A stretch of 64,000 nt of DNA. Origin: Pseudomonadota bacterium (lineage in GTDB: Bacteria; Pseudomonadota; Gammaproteobacteria; Steroidobacterales; Steroidobacteraceae). Below are positions 1-10,844 of the stretch, piece by piece. Position 1 is the stretch's first letter; each line of letters opens with the position of its first letter. Location of the stretch: contig JADJOO010000036.1 in NCBI GenBank assembly GCA_016713725.1, positions 103,238-167,237 of the forward strand, read 5' to 3'. The translations under genes were made by a program, and so were the position numbers. The notes below the pieces were generated by a model. That model did no database searches. It had not been told where the DNA came from and saw only the letters and a program-made list of their open reading frames with translations.

Positions 1-276
1 GGCCGTGGCGCAGGAGCAGAAGCTTGCCGGTGCTCATATAGGGATCAGCCTATGGTGGTGAGGCGCGCGAGCTCAAGCCCCTGAATTCGTCGCGTATGTT
101 CGTTTAATCAACAGCTTAGCACGCGGATGATCGTGGCTCGACTCCCTCGATGCCGCTCTATGCGACCGTATTTTCCGCAAGTCAGGACGGTGCCGCACAA
201 CACTGCCCTTTGCATTCACAGGCACAGCTGGGCACAGAATGCGCGACTCAAATTGGAGCCGGGGTAATCACCCAAC
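1..276. other. Leading intergenic stretch, no gene assigned
   Basis: No convincing complete gene is visible. A short frame that is open from the left edge stops near position 60 and could be the tail of a protein cut by the window edge, but it is too short to name. A purine-rich stretch about ten bases before position 277 is a plausible ribosome binding site for the thiolase. I see no clear promoter. Confidence 0.4.
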
Positions 277-1479
277 ATGGCCGAAGCGTTCATCTGTGAT
301 GCCATCCGGACCCCGATCGGGCGTTATGGCGGCGCGCTGTCAAGCGTCCGTACCGACGATCTCGCCGCGCTGCCGCTGAAGCAGCTGATGGCGCGCAACC
401 CGGCTGCAGATTGGGGTGCGCTCGACGATGTCGTCTACGGCTGCGCGAACCAGGCGGGCGAGGACAACCGCAACGTGGCCCGCATGGCGGTGCTGCTCTC
501 TGGCCTGCCGGCGACGGTGCCAGGCGCAACCATCAACCGGCTGTGTGGTTCCGGACTCGATGCGATCGCGACTGCCGCGCGCGCCATTCGCAGCGGCGAG
601 GCGGAGTTCCTGATTGCCGGGGGCGTGGAAAGCATGAGCCGCGCGCCGTACGTGGTGTCCAAACCCGATGCCGCATTCACGCGCGACCTGCAGTTTGCAG
701 ATACGACGCTCGGCTGGCGCTTCGTCAATCCGCTGATCCGGCAACAGTACGGCGTGGATTCGATGCCGGAGACCGCCGAGAATGTCGCCGAACGCTTCGG
801 CATCGCGCGCGCGGACCAGGATGCCTTCGCCTTGCGCAGCCAGCAGCGGGCGCTTGCGGCGCAGGCGTCGGGGCGACTCGCGCTGGAAATCGTTCCGGTG
901 ACGGTTTCCGCCCGGCGTGGCGCGGCCGTGATCGTCGACCGCGACGAACATCCGCGCGAGACGAATCTCGCGGCACTGTCCAGCCTGGCCACACCGTTTC
1001 GTGGCGGTGGAACGGTGACGGTGGGAAATGCGTCCGGCGTGAACGACGGCGCCTGCGCGCTCGTCGTCGCGTCAGAGGCAGCGGCGGCCCGCCACGGATT
1101 GACGTTGCGCGCGAGAATCTGCGGCACGGTCGTCGTCGGGGTGGAGCCGACCATCATGGGTTTCGGTCCGGCGCCGGCGACAAAGAAGTTACTTCAACGG
1201 CTTGGGCTGCAACTTGCGCAGATCGACGTAGTCGAGTTGAACGAAGCGTTTGCGTCGCAGGCTCTCGCGGTCCTGCGTCACCTGGGATTGCCGGACGACG
1301 CGGATCATGTGAACCCCAATGGCGGTGCCATCGCGCTCGGGCATCCCCTGGGCATGAGCGGCGCACGGCTGGCTACGACCGCGCTCATCGAGTTGGAACG
1401 ACGGGGTTTGCGTCGCGCGCTCTGCACGATGTGCATCGGAGTGGGGCAGGGCATCGCTCTCGTGCTGGAGCGTGTCTAG
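277..1479 (+). CDS. pcaF: 3-oxoadipyl-CoA thiolase (beta-ketoadipyl-CoA thiolase)
   Basis: Cleaves 3-oxoadipyl-CoA with CoA to succinyl-CoA and acetyl-CoA, the last step of beta-ketoadipate and phenylacetate degradation, in the cytosol. The 400-residue length is normal. The nucleophilic cysteine is Cys90 in NRLCGSG, the acid/base pair is His356 in GHPLGMSG and Cys386 in CIGVGQG. The N-terminal block AFICDAIRTPIGRYGGALSS and the CANQAGEDNRNVARM segment are typical of the PcaF/PaaJ subgroup rather than of generic acetyl-CoA acetyltransferases. It stands alone on the plus strand, convergent with the glycosyltransferase. No ring-cleavage genes are in view, so the upstream pathway (protocatechuate, phenylacetate or dicarboxylate) cannot be fixed; paaJ is the alternative name. 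Confidence 0.92.
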   Translation: MAEAFICDAIRTPIGRYGGALSSVRTDDLAALPLKQLMARNPAADWGALDDVVYGCANQAGEDNRNVARMAVLLSGLPATVPGATINRLCGSGLDAIATAARAIRSGEAEFLIAGGVESMSRAPYVVSKPDAAFTRDLQFADTTLGWRFVNPLIRQQYGVDSMPETAENVAERFGIARADQDAFALRSQQRALAAQASGRLALEIVPVTVSARRGAAVIVDRDEHPRETNLAALSSLATPFRGGGTVTVGNASGVNDGACALVVASEAAAARHGLTLRARICGTVVVGVEPTIMGFGPAPATKKLLQRLGLQLAQIDVVELNEAFASQALAVLRHLGLPDDADHVNPNGGAIALGHPLGMSGARLATTALIELERRGLRRALCTMCIGVGQGIALVLERV

Positions 1480-1513
1480 CGCCGACGTCGCCTGACGGGA
1501 CCCGTGCGCAGCT

Positions 1514-2309
1514 TCAGTGCGGCAAGTGCTGATCGATGCCGCGGGCGCAGCGCGTGCGGCCGCTGCGAACGGTTTCCTGCCAGCGTTCCTGGTTCGCGCG
1601 CACGGCAGCGCGCGAGGCGGGCCGGTGTGCGAGGTGCCAGGCGATCGCCGAAAAAACCAGGGTCTGGCGGCGGATGCCTGCGTTGGCGAGGCGGGCGCAG
1701 AGTTCCTTGTCCTCCGAGCCCCAACCCGCAAAGTCTTCGTCGAAACCGTTCGCCTGCAGCAGGTCCGCGCGCCAGAACGCCTGGTTGCACGACTTGATGG
1801 CGACGAAGGCGTTGGCAGCCCGGCCGAGCTTCTCCGTGAGCCGCGGCGCGTGCAGCGCATAGGGGCGACGCCTGAGGTCGACGCCCGTCGTCCACGGCGA
1901 CGGAATGCGTCGGCTGCGCAGGAGCCGCTGCGTCGCAGCCTCGTCGAGTGGAATGCGCACGCCCTGTGTCCAGTAGCCCGGTCTTGCAGCCCGCGCGTGG
2001 TCAGCCACGAACAGCGGATGCAGCACCATGTCGCCGTCCAGCAGCAGTATGTAGTCGCCTGTGCAGTGCGCAATCGCGAGGTTGCGCATGCGTCCGGCGC
2101 GAAAACCCGAGTGCTCCTGGCGCACGAACTCCACGCCCGACGACAGGCGCTTCCTGAACGCTTCCACCACGGCGGCCATTGCGGGACCCGATCCATCGTC
2201 GGCGACGATCACCTCGTCCGGTGCCCGGGTCTGTGTCCGCGACGCTGGCCAGCACCCGCTCGAGCGCCGCGGGCCGCTCGTAAGTGACGATGACGAGGCT
2301 CGTGCGCAT
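1514..2309 (-). CDS. Family 2 glycosyltransferase, frameshifted
   Basis: A GT-A fold glycosyltransferase that would transfer a sugar from a nucleotide sugar; acceptor unknown. The start MRTSLVIVTYERPAALERVL lies in one frame and continues in another as QTRAPDEVIVADDGSGP, so one extra base is present near 2237. Further on LLLDGDMVLHPLF supplies the DxD-type metal site, and NGFDEDFAGWGSEDKEL is the ED-type acceptor loop of family 2 enzymes. The start codon overlaps the last base of the glutamate dehydrogenase gene, so it is probably the last gene of that transcript. About 264 residues once repaired. The frameshift is more likely a consensus error than decay, because both halves keep conserved motifs. 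Confidence 0.75.
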
Positions 2310-5300
2310 CAGGCCTCGGCCGCAGCGACGCGACGCACCGCCTGCAGCGCAACCGACAGCGATGCAAAATCGATCTCGGTAGTCTGTGCGCGGATATCGT
2401 TGATTACGGCGCGGGCATGTTCCGCGGCCGCTGTGTTCCGCGCCAGCCACTTGTCGAGTGACCTGACCGGATCCTTCTCCCGCGACGATTCGAGCACACC
2501 CTGCGCCAGGCTGCGGTGCACTTCGAACAGCGCCTCGCGCAGGCTGCCGCGCGCCACCGCGTGCCAGTGGCCTGCCGTGTCCAGGCCTTCGATGTGCTTG
2601 CGCAGCCAGTCGAGCCTGAAATACCCGCCGATGGCGAAGTAAGCCTTGGCAGCCGCGTCCACGGTGAGCTTGCGCGACTCGGCGAGTTCAACGATGTCGG
2701 GACTGCTGTGCAGGGCATTGCAGGCCGCGATGCGGCGCGACAGGTCGGCCGGTACGCCGGCCGTCGCGAGTTCTGCGTGACGGGCTTCGAAGGACGCCAG
2801 CGCAGCGCCGTCGAGCCACTGCAAGGGCGCGCGCGTGAGTGCCTGGATGCCGGGCCGCAGGCGCGCCACCTGCTGTTCGATCCCGAGAGCCGAGCGGTGG
2901 CGCTGGATCAGCCAATAGGTCGCCTGCCGGATCAGGCCGATGGTGTCGTGCATCATGCCGTACTGCAGGGTCGCTGCCACCTTGTTGTCCAGGCGCTCGA
3001 TCGCAGTCCAGAGCTCGCGCACGTCGAACGCTTCGCGAGCAATCGAATAGGCGCGCGCCACCGTGGCGGCGTCGGCTCCGGTGTCCTGCTGGGTGCGTGC
3101 GACGAAGGTCGGTCCCATGCGATTGACGATGCTGTTGGTCGTCGCGGTGACGATGATTTCGCGCTTCAGCCGGTGTTCGTCCAGCAGCTTGCCGCAGCGT
3201 TTTGCGAGCCGCGGCGGGAAGTACCGGTCGAGTTCCTGGCTGAGGTACGGATCCTCCGGCACGTCCGACTGGATCAACTGCGCGCTGAGTGCGATCTTCG
3301 CGTAGCTCAGCAGCATCGCGAGTTCCGGCCGCACCAGGCCCAGCCCCGCGCGGCGGCGGTCTTCGATCTCCTCCGCGCTCGGCAGGTACTCGAGCGCGCG
3401 GTCCAGCACGCCATCGAGTTCGAGTGAACGGATGAAATGCACGTGTTCGCCGAGCCGATCCGGCGCGGCCGCCTGCAGCAGGCTGATCGCCTGGCTCTGC
3501 AGGTAATTGTCGCGCAGCACGAGCTGGCCGACGTCTTCCGTCATCGACTCGAGCAGCCGGTTGCGTTCCGCCGTCGTCATGCGCGTGCGTTCCTGCACCG
3601 CCTTCAGCTGGATCTTGATGTTGACCTCGTGGTCGGAGCAGTCGACGCCGCCGGAGTTGTCGACGAAGTCGGTGTTCAGGCGACCGCCGTGCAATGCGTA
3701 CTCGATGCGGCCGAGTTGCGAGCAGCCGAGGTTGCCGCCTTCGCCCACGACCTTGCAGCGCAGGTCCCGGCCATCGACGCGGACCGCGTCGTTGGTGCGA
3801 TCACCCACGGCGGAATTCGCTTCCCACGAAGCCTTGACGTAGGTGCCGATCCCGCCGTTCCAGTGCAGGTCGACCGGCAGCGTCAGGATGGCGCGGATGA
3901 TCTCCACGGGCGTCGATTTCGGCGCATCGATGCCAAGCAGCAAGCGGGCCTGCGGCGATAGCGCAATCTCCTTGGCATTGCGCGGGAACACGCCGCCACC
4001 CTTCGAAATCAGCTTCACGTCGTAGTCGGTCCACGACGAGCGGGGCAGGTTGAAGAGGCGCTCGCGCTCCTTGAAGCTGCGGGCCGCGTCGGGCTCCGGG
4101 TCGAGGAAGATGTGCTGGTGGTTGAAGGCGGCCACCAGCCGGATGTGTGGCGAGAGCAACATGCCGTTGCCGAACACGTCGCCCGCCATGTCGCCGATGC
4201 CGGCGACCGTGAAGTCCTGCGACTGCGTGTCCAGGCCGAGTTCGCGGAAGTGCCGCTTGACGCACTCCCACGCGCCCTTGGCGGTGATGCCCATCTTCTT
4301 GTGGTCATAGCCCGCGGACCCGCCGGAGGCGAAGGCATCCCCAAGCCAGAAGCCGTACTCGGCCGCCAGCGCATTCGCCGTATCGGAAAATGTCGCGGTA
4401 CCCTTGTCCGCTGCAACGACCAGGTACGGATCGTCAGGGTCGTAGCGCATGGTGCGTTCCGGCGGGATGATTTCTTCGCCACGCACGTTGTCGGTGATGT
4501 CGAGCAGGCCGCGGATGAAGAGGCGGTAGCACTCGGTGCCCTCGCGCTGCACGTCCTCGCGCGTGGCGCCGACGGGCATCTGCTTCGGCACGAAGCCGCC
4601 CTTGGCGCCGACCGGCACGATCAGTGTGTTCTTGACGTTCTGCGCCTTCATGAGGCCGAGGATCTCGGTGCGGAAATCCTCGCGCCGGTCGGACCAGCGC
4701 AGGCCGCCGCGCGCGACCTTGCCCATGCGCAGGTGCACGCCTTCGACGCGTGGCGAGTACACCCAGATCTCGTACATCGGGCGCGGCTTCGGCAGTTCGG
4801 GCAGCAGCTTCGGGTCGAGCTTGAACGAGAGGTACGGCTTGGGCAGGTCGTCCGCGCCGCGCTGATAGTAGTTGGTGCGCAATGCGGCCATGATCACCGC
4901 GCGGAACGAACGCAGGATGCGGTCGTCGTCGGGGCTCGTGACGTTTTCGAGCGCGTCGTCCATGTCTTCGGCAAACGCTCGAACCTGCGAAGCACGCGTT
5001 GCGGGTTTCAGGTCGGGGTCGAAGCGCGATTCAAAGGTCCAGGCAAGGCGGGCCGCGATCGACGGGTTACGGGCGAGCACCGCTTCCATGTAGCGCTGGC
5101 TGAAGGGGATGCCGGTCTGCAGCAGGTAACGGCAGACGGCACGCAGGATCAGCGCCTGTTTCCAGTCGAGACCGGCGGCCAGGATGAGCCGGTTGAAGCC
5201 GTCGCTTTCAGCCTGGCCGTGGTGCACGGCGAAGAACGCCTGCTCGAAGCGGCGCCCTTCCAGCGCCGGGTCCAGCGTGCGCCCGGCCGCATGCTTGACT

Positions 5301-7134
5301 TCGATGTCCTGGATCCACAGCGTCGAGCCGTCCGTCGGCGCCACGCGGTACGGACGCTCGTTCAGGATGCGCAGGTCGAAATTCTCGAGCAGCGGCAGGA
5401 TGTCGGACATCGCGACGGGTTCGCCGCGGCGATAGAGCCGCAGGTGGAGCGCGCCACTGGCGGCGTCGCCGGGGCGCAGTTCCATCCCGAGTGCCGTCGG
5501 GCTGTCGTCCAGTGCCGCAAGCTCCTGCAGGTCGTGAATGGCCTCGGCCGGTGGCACGTCTTCCTCGTACGCGACGGGGAATGCGTCCTCGAAGCGTGCC
5601 GCCAGCTGGTCGGCCGCTGCCGCTGGCAGCCGCGCCTGCAGTTCCTCTATCAGGTGGTCCGTCCACGTTCGCATCGCGGCAGTGATGCGTTGCTCGATAC
5701 GCTCGACGTCGGCCACGACGCTGCGTGCAGGGTCCGTTCGCACGAGAATGTGGAGTCGTGCGAGCGCCGATTCGGAAATCTGCACCTGCGACTCGAGATC
5801 CACGCCCGCGAGGTCTTCGAGCAGGATGCGCTCGATCCGTTCACGGACCTGGGTGTTATAGCGATCACGCGGCACGTACAGCAGGCACGAGAAGAACCGC
5901 TGGTACGGATCGCGGCGCGCGAAGAGGCGCACGCGCTGGCGTTCGTACAGGTTGACGATGCCACGCGTCGTGCGCACGAGTTCCGGCACCGTCGACTGGA
6001 ACAGTTCGTCGCGGGGATACGTCTCGAGCACGTGCATCAGCGACTTGCCATCGTGACTCGTCGGCGACACGCCGATGTGGTCCACGACGCGCTGCACCTT
6101 GTGGCGCAGCAGGGGAATCTCGCGCGGACTGGTGCTGTAGGTGCTCGACGTGAACAAGCCGATGAAGCGTCGCTCGCCGACGACGCGACCGCCCTTGTCG
6201 AACGACTTGATGCCGACGTAATCGAGGTAGGTCGCGCGGTGCACGGTGGAGACCGAGTTGGCCTTGGTCACTATCAGGAGCGCGACCTCGCGCGCCTTGC
6301 GCCGTAGTTCGCCGGTAAGCACGGTCGGTTTGGGCTGCGGACGGCCCTTGCCCGTGCGCAGCAGGCCCAGGCCGGAACGCGGCACTGGGACCAGGCGATC
6401 GAACGAGCGGGTGCGCTCGAGCTTGTATTCGCGGTAGCCGAGGAACGTGAAGTGGTTGTCGGCGAGCCATTCGATGAACTCGACCGCTTCTTTTCCTCGC
6501 GACGGGGGATGGCTGGTACGCCGGCATTCACTTCACTGGCGATGTTCAGGGCGCGCTGGCGGATGGCCGGCCAATCGGAAACCGCAAGCCGCACGTCTTC
6601 CAGCATGCGCAGGATGTTCTGGCTCAAAGCTTCGTGCCGCGCCGGATCGCCGATTCGCGGCACTGCCACGTGCTGCCAGGACTCCATCTTGCCGAGCGCA
6701 CCGTCGGGTTCTTCCATGCTCAGCAACTTGCCACGACGGTCCCGGGCGAGGCGCAGCACCGGATGGATCATCAACTGGATCGGCAGGCGGGAGTCGCTGA
6801 GCACGACGGCAAGCGAGTCCACGAGAAACGGCATGTCCTCGGTCACGACCTCGACGATCGTGCAGGGCGATTCCCAACCATCACGTTGCAGCTGCGGGTT
6901 GAAAACGCGAACCCTCGGCTCGCCGGCAGGGCGCACCGCGCCGAACCTGAGGGTTCCGGCGGCTGACGCCGCGAACGCTGCGGCATCGCGCGCCTGCAGG
7001 TCCTCCTCGCCGACGCCGCGGTAGTAGGCCTGCACGAACGCTGGCAGCGGCAGCGGAGCTCCGCGCGTCTTGCGCGCGAGCTTCGCAATGTCGTCGATCA
7101 GGTGCTGTCGAGCAGCGGGGATCGTTCCTGGCAT
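2309..7134 (-). CDS. gdhB: Large (about 180 kDa) NAD-specific glutamate dehydrogenase, frameshifted
   Basis: Oxidises glutamate to 2-oxoglutarate and ammonium with NAD+, a catabolic cytosolic enzyme. The repaired protein is about 1608 residues, the usual size of the GDH-180 class. The N-terminal 213 codons (start MPGTIPAARQHLIDDIAKL) are in one frame. The rest is in another after a T4 run at 6491-6494 that looks one base short (EEKEAVEFIEWLADNHF restored). Catalytic-region motifs RGGLRWSDRREDFRTEI and VGAKGGFVPKQM lie around 4.58-4.72 kb, and the nucleotide-binding stretch GIGDMAGDVFGNGM around 4.16-4.21 kb. The C-terminal third is helical. It sits 34 bases after the MarR gene on the same strand and overlaps the glycosyltransferase. 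A large antisense frame across it is a shadow. Confidence 0.9.
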
Positions 7135-7168
7135 GGCGGGGCGTCCTTGGTATGTCGTTCTTTTGTAG

Positions 7169-7693
7169 TCATCGGGCCGGGTCGCGACGTGTCTGTGGGC
7201 GTCGCGACCTGGGACCGCGTGCGGCTTGCTTCGGCACACGCAGGTCCACGGAGAGAATTTCAGCACGCTGCGTGAGCACGCCGAGCAGGCGGTCGAGCGC
7301 TGCGCGTTCGTCGTCCGTCAGCGTGTCGAGCAGCAAGCGCTCGAATTCGAGGGCGAGGGGAGCGACGCCGCGATAGACGGCGGCTCCGGCCGCGGAGACC
7401 TGCAGGATGGAGCGGCGCCGGTCATCGGCTGCGACGGTGCGACGCAGACGGCCAGCGCGCAGCAGGCGATTGACGGCGCGGCTCACGGCGACGGCGTCCA
7501 TGCGGCTCTTCTCGGCGACTTCGCGTGCCGAGAGTCCCGGGTGGCGCATGAGCACGGCGATGACCCGCCATTCGGGGATCGTCAGTCCGAAGCGTTCCTC
7601 GTACGCCGCCGCGATCGCGTTACTCGTCACGTTGGCGAGCACCGAGAGCCGGTAGGGCAGGAACGATTCGAGTTTGATCAACGGCGAGGTCAA
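7169..7693 (-). CDS. MarR-family transcriptional regulator
   Basis: A winged-helix dimeric regulator of about 174 residues. The DNA-binding part reads LTIPEWRVIAVLMRHPGLSA, then REVAEKSRMDAVAVSRAVNR as the recognition helix, and LRRTVAADDRRRSILQVSA as the wing, the usual MarR layout. Flanking helices (LPYRLSVLANVTSNAIAAAY and a leucine-rich C-terminus) would form the dimer. No ATG occurs at the right place; I chose the TTG at 7693, and the TTG at 7681 is equally possible. It lies between the ZapE-like gene and glutamate dehydrogenase on the same strand, which suggests that it controls this catabolic run. A palindrome just upstream (7722-7736) could be its own operator. Ligand unknown; aromatic acids or acyl-CoAs are common in the family. 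Confidence 0.8.
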   Translation of the reverse strand: MTSPLIKLESFLPYRLSVLANVTSNAIAAAYEERFGLTIPEWRVIAVLMRHPGLSAREVAEKSRMDAVAVSRAVNRLLRAGRLRRTVAADDRRRSILQVSAAGAAVYRGVAPLALEFERLLLDTLTDDERAALDRLLGVLTQRAEILSVDLRVPKQAARGPRSRRPQTRRDPAR

Positions 7694-7721
7694 GGCGTGG
7701 GGACCGTCCGCAGCAGAAGTT

Positions 7722-7736
7722 TTCGATTGTAACGAA
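7722..7736. promoter_or_regulatory. Candidate MarR operator palindrome
   Basis: The 15-base sequence TTCGATTGTAACGAA has matching ends (TTCG and CGAA) and internal T/A symmetry. It lies about 30 bases before the likely marR start in an otherwise very GC-rich stretch. Position and symmetry fit autoregulation by the MarR protein; this is inference only. Confidence 0.35.
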
Positions 7737-7757
7737 TTGGGCGACGGCCGCGCCAGT

Positions 7758-8874
7758 TCAGGGGCGGTGCGGCCGCGAGAGGTACTCGTGCGTCTGCATT
7801 TCCGCCAGCCGGCTGCGCGTACGGTCGAACTCAAAACGGAGACGGTCGCCGACGTACAGCTCGTCGATCTGGTGCGTGCGCAGCCAGGACCAGCTTCACG
7901 CCGCGGTCGTAGAACTCGTCGACCAGCGCAATGAACCGGCGCGCCTGGTTGTCCAGGGCCTGGTCCATCTGCGGCACCCGGCTGATCAGCACGGTGTGGA
8001 AGTCGCGCGCGATTTCGACGAAATCGGCCTGTGAGCGTGGTCCGTCGCAGATGGCGTCGAAGTCGAACCACACAACTTCGTCCGCTCGCGCGACGAAGGG
8101 GATGTCCCGACCCTCGATGGCCAACTTTCCCGGTGTGCAGGTGTCGCCGCCACAGAGATCGGCAAAGCGCGTCTCGAGCTGCCGGCGCGTGTCCGGCAGT
8201 CGCGCATCAAGGTACAGCGGTGCTTTTTCGAGCAGGCGCAGGCGGTAGTCCTCGCCGCCGTCGACGTTGATGACTTCGCAATGACGCTCGATGGCGGCGA
8301 TGGCCGGCAGGAAGCGCTGACGCTGCAGTCCATCGCGGTAGAGTTGCGACGGCGGCAGATTCGAGGTGAAGACCAGCGTGACGCCGTGTTCGAACAGTCC
8401 TGCGAAGAGTCCGCCCAGCAGCATGGCGTCGGCGATGTCGCTGACGAACAGTTCGTCCAGGCACAGCACGCGGGTGTCGCGTGCGATATCAGCCGCCACG
8501 TGCTCCAGCGGACCGGGCCGGTCGCGCAGTTCACCGAGACGCGCATGCAGGTCCTTCATCAGGCGGTGGAAGTGCTCGCGTCGCGTCGGCACGCCGACGT
8601 GCGCATGGAAGAGGTCCATCAGGAACGTCTTGCCGCGGCCGACGCCGCCCCAGAGGTATGCGCCGCGCTCGCCGGCCGCGCTGCTGCGGCGTTGGCGGGT
8701 CAGAGTTCGCCAACGGTTGAAGACTCCCGCTCTTGAGCGATCCTCGGCGCTGCGCAGGCGCACGACCAGGTCCGAGAGGCGGTCGACCGCATGCTGTTGC
8801 GCGGTGTCCGGGCGATAGCCGTGACGAACGAGTGCTGCTTCGTATTCCTGCTGTAGGTCGGCGCGCCGCTTCAT
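7758..8874 (-). CDS. zapE: ZapE/AFG1-like ATPase, frameshifted near the C-terminus
   Basis: P-loop ATPase of the AFG1/ZapE family; in Escherichia coli ZapE associates with the Z-ring and is needed under stress. The Walker A motif is GGVGRGKT, Walker B is VLCLDELFVSDIADAM, followed by FTSNLPPSQLYRDGLQRQ, all hallmarks of the family. After FYDRGVKLVLAAHAP the frame changes around 7868-7880. The other frame restores IDELYVGDRLRFEFDRTRSR and AEMQTHEYLSRPHRP with a normal stop at 7758, giving about 371 residues. It starts ten bases after the acetoacetyl-CoA synthetase stop, so the two are probably co-transcribed. The functional link to the catabolic neighbours is not obvious. Confidence 0.85.
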
Positions 8875-8884
8875 GCGTGTTGCT

Positions 8885-10834
8885 TCAACTGCGCAGCTCC
8901 GGCCGGTCACGGAACTCCTCGAGGGCGGCCGGATTCGCCAGTGCATCGGTGTTCCTGACCGGGCGGCCGTGCACGACCTCGCGCACCGCAAGCTCGACGA
9001 TCTTGCCGCTGATCGTGCGCGGGATGTCATGGACCGCGACGATCCTGGCCGGCACATGCCGTGGCGTAGTGTTGTTCCGGATCACGTCGCGAATGCGCTG
9101 TTCGAGCGCCGCGTCGAGCGCGACGCCTGCGCGCAGCCGCACGAACAGCACGACGCGCACGTCATTGTCCCAGTCCTGGCCGATCGCGATGCTCTCGAGG
9201 ATCTCGTCCAGCTTCTCGACCTGCCGATAGATTTCCGCGGTGCCGATACGGACGCCGCCGGGATTGAGGACGGCGTCGGAACGCCCCAGGATCACCAGTC
9301 CGCCGCGCGCCGTGAGCACGGCAAAATCGCCGTGACACCAGACGTTCGGGAAACGCTCGAAATAGGCGGTCCGGTACCGGCTGCCGTCAGGATCGTTCCA
9401 GAAGCCGATCGGCATCGACGGGAAGGGCGCGGTGCAGACGAGTTCGCCCTGCCGGCCTTGCAGCGGCCGGCCCTCATCGTCGAACACTTCGACGCGCATG
9501 CCGAGCCCCCGGCATTGCAGTTCGCCGCGATAGACGGGCAGCGTGGGACTGCCCAGCGCGAAGCAGGACACGATGTCGGTGCCACCCGAGATCGACGCGA
9601 GCTGGATGTCGGCGCCGATCGCGTCCCGCACGAAATCGAACTGCTCGTGCGCGAGCGGTGAACCCGTCGACAGGACGGTACGCAGGTGAGCGAGATCGAC
9701 CTGGTCGACGGGCCGATAGCTGCTCTTTTCCAGCGCAGCGAGATACTTCGGGCTCGTTCCGAATTGGGCGACGCGCTCCTCGCTTGCCAGTCGCCACAAC
9801 ACGCCTTCGTCCGGATGGAACGGCGACCCGTCGAACAGCACGACGGTGGCCTGCGATGCCAGCGCGCTCGCGAGCCAGTTCCACATCATCCAGCCGCACG
9901 TCGTGAAGAAAAACAGCCGCTCGCCGGGATGCACATCCGAGTGCAACTGGTGCTCTTTCATGTGCTGCAGCAGTGTGCCGCCCGCACCGTGGACGATGCA
10001 CTTCGGCACGCCCGTGGTGCCCGATGAATACAGAATGTAGAGCGGATGATCGAATGGCAGGCGTGCGAAGTTCAGCGTTGCGCCAGGTTGACCGAACTCG
10101 TCGTAGCGAATTGCCGTCGGCAATCGCGTGAGGTCCGGTCGCGGACTCACATTCGCCACTACGACCACGCACGTGACCGAAGGCAGGCTTGCGAGGATGC
10201 CCGCGATGCGCTCGATCGAATCGAGCGTCTTGCCGGCGTAGCAGTAACCGTCGGCCGTAAAGAGCACTTTCGGCTCGATCTGCCCGAAGCGGTCGAGCAC
10301 GCCCTGGACGCCGAAGTCGGGCGAGCATGACGACCAGGTTGCGCCGATGCGCGCGGTGGACAGCATCGCGACGAGCGTTTCCGGCAGGTTCGGCATGAAG
10401 CCTGCGACACGATCGCCAGCGACGATGCCGGACGCTCGCAGTCCATCGGCTACTCGTGCGACCTCGGCGCGTAACTGGCCCCAGGACATCTCCCTGCGCC
10501 GGCCGCGTTCGTCCCGCGCGATGATGGCGGGACCGATGCCGGTTCCACGCAACAGGTTCTCGGCAAAGTTCAGCCGGGTGCCCTCGAACCAGGTGGCCCC
10601 GGGCATGCGCCCGCTGTCCCGCAATACCGGACCCGGCCAGCGGTCAGCGATAACGCCGGCGAAGTCGAAAACGGCACTCCAGAAGGCGGCCGGTTCGTCA
10701 ACCGACCATTGCCACAGTGAGGAGTAATTGCCGCCGGGTGCGCCGCGTTCGCGGGCGAACGCGTGAAATGCCGTCAGCCGCGCGGCAGCGACACGTGCGG
10801 CGGACGGAGTCCAGTGGGGCGTTTCGTCGTTCAT
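8885..10834 (-). CDS. Acetoacetyl-CoA synthetase
   Basis: ATP-dependent ligase that activates acetoacetate to acetoacetyl-CoA through an acyl-adenylate. It has 649 residues, as expected. The adenylate-forming signature YILYSSGTTGVPKCIVHG is intact, as are GGTDIVSCF, the hinge-region NPGGVRIGTAEIY, and the C-terminal catalytic lysine in RTISGKIVELAVREV. The N-terminal part (NYSSLWQWSVDEPAAFW, GATWFEGTRLNFAENLL) is typical of acetoacetate rather than acetate ligases. I chose the ATG at 10834 because the longer frame reads into the preceding gene. It begins ten bases after the Fe-S oxidoreductase stop. With the thiolases in this window it would let ketone bodies or PHB-derived acetoacetate enter acetyl-CoA metabolism. 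Confidence 0.9.
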   Translation of the reverse strand: MNDETPHWTPSAARVAAARLTAFHAFARERGAPGGNYSSLWQWSVDEPAAFWSAVFDFAGVIADRWPGPVLRDSGRMPGATWFEGTRLNFAENLLRGTGIGPAIIARDERGRRREMSWGQLRAEVARVADGLRASGIVAGDRVAGFMPNLPETLVAMLSTARIGATWSSCSPDFGVQGVLDRFGQIEPKVLFTADGYCYAGKTLDSIERIAGILASLPSVTCVVVVANVSPRPDLTRLPTAIRYDEFGQPGATLNFARLPFDHPLYILYSSGTTGVPKCIVHGAGGTLLQHMKEHQLHSDVHPGERLFFFTTCGWMMWNWLASALASQATVVLFDGSPFHPDEGVLWRLASEERVAQFGTSPKYLAALEKSSYRPVDQVDLAHLRTVLSTGSPLAHEQFDFVRDAIGADIQLASISGGTDIVSCFALGSPTLPVYRGELQCRGLGMRVEVFDDEGRPLQGRQGELVCTAPFPSMPIGFWNDPDGSRYRTAYFERFPNVWCHGDFAVLTARGGLVILGRSDAVLNPGGVRIGTAEIYRQVEKLDEILESIAIGQDWDNDVRVVLFVRLRAGVALDAALEQRIRDVIRNNTTPRHVPARIVAVHDIPRTISGKIVELAVREVVHGRPVRNTDALANPAALEEFRDRPELRS

Positions 10835-10844
10835 GCCCCGGATG

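Noticed and set aside
4112..6307. Long plus-strand open frame of about 730 codons antisense to glutamate dehydrogenase
   Set aside because: It mirrors the codon structure of the real gene, has no family motif, and is typical of antisense frames in high-GC DNA.
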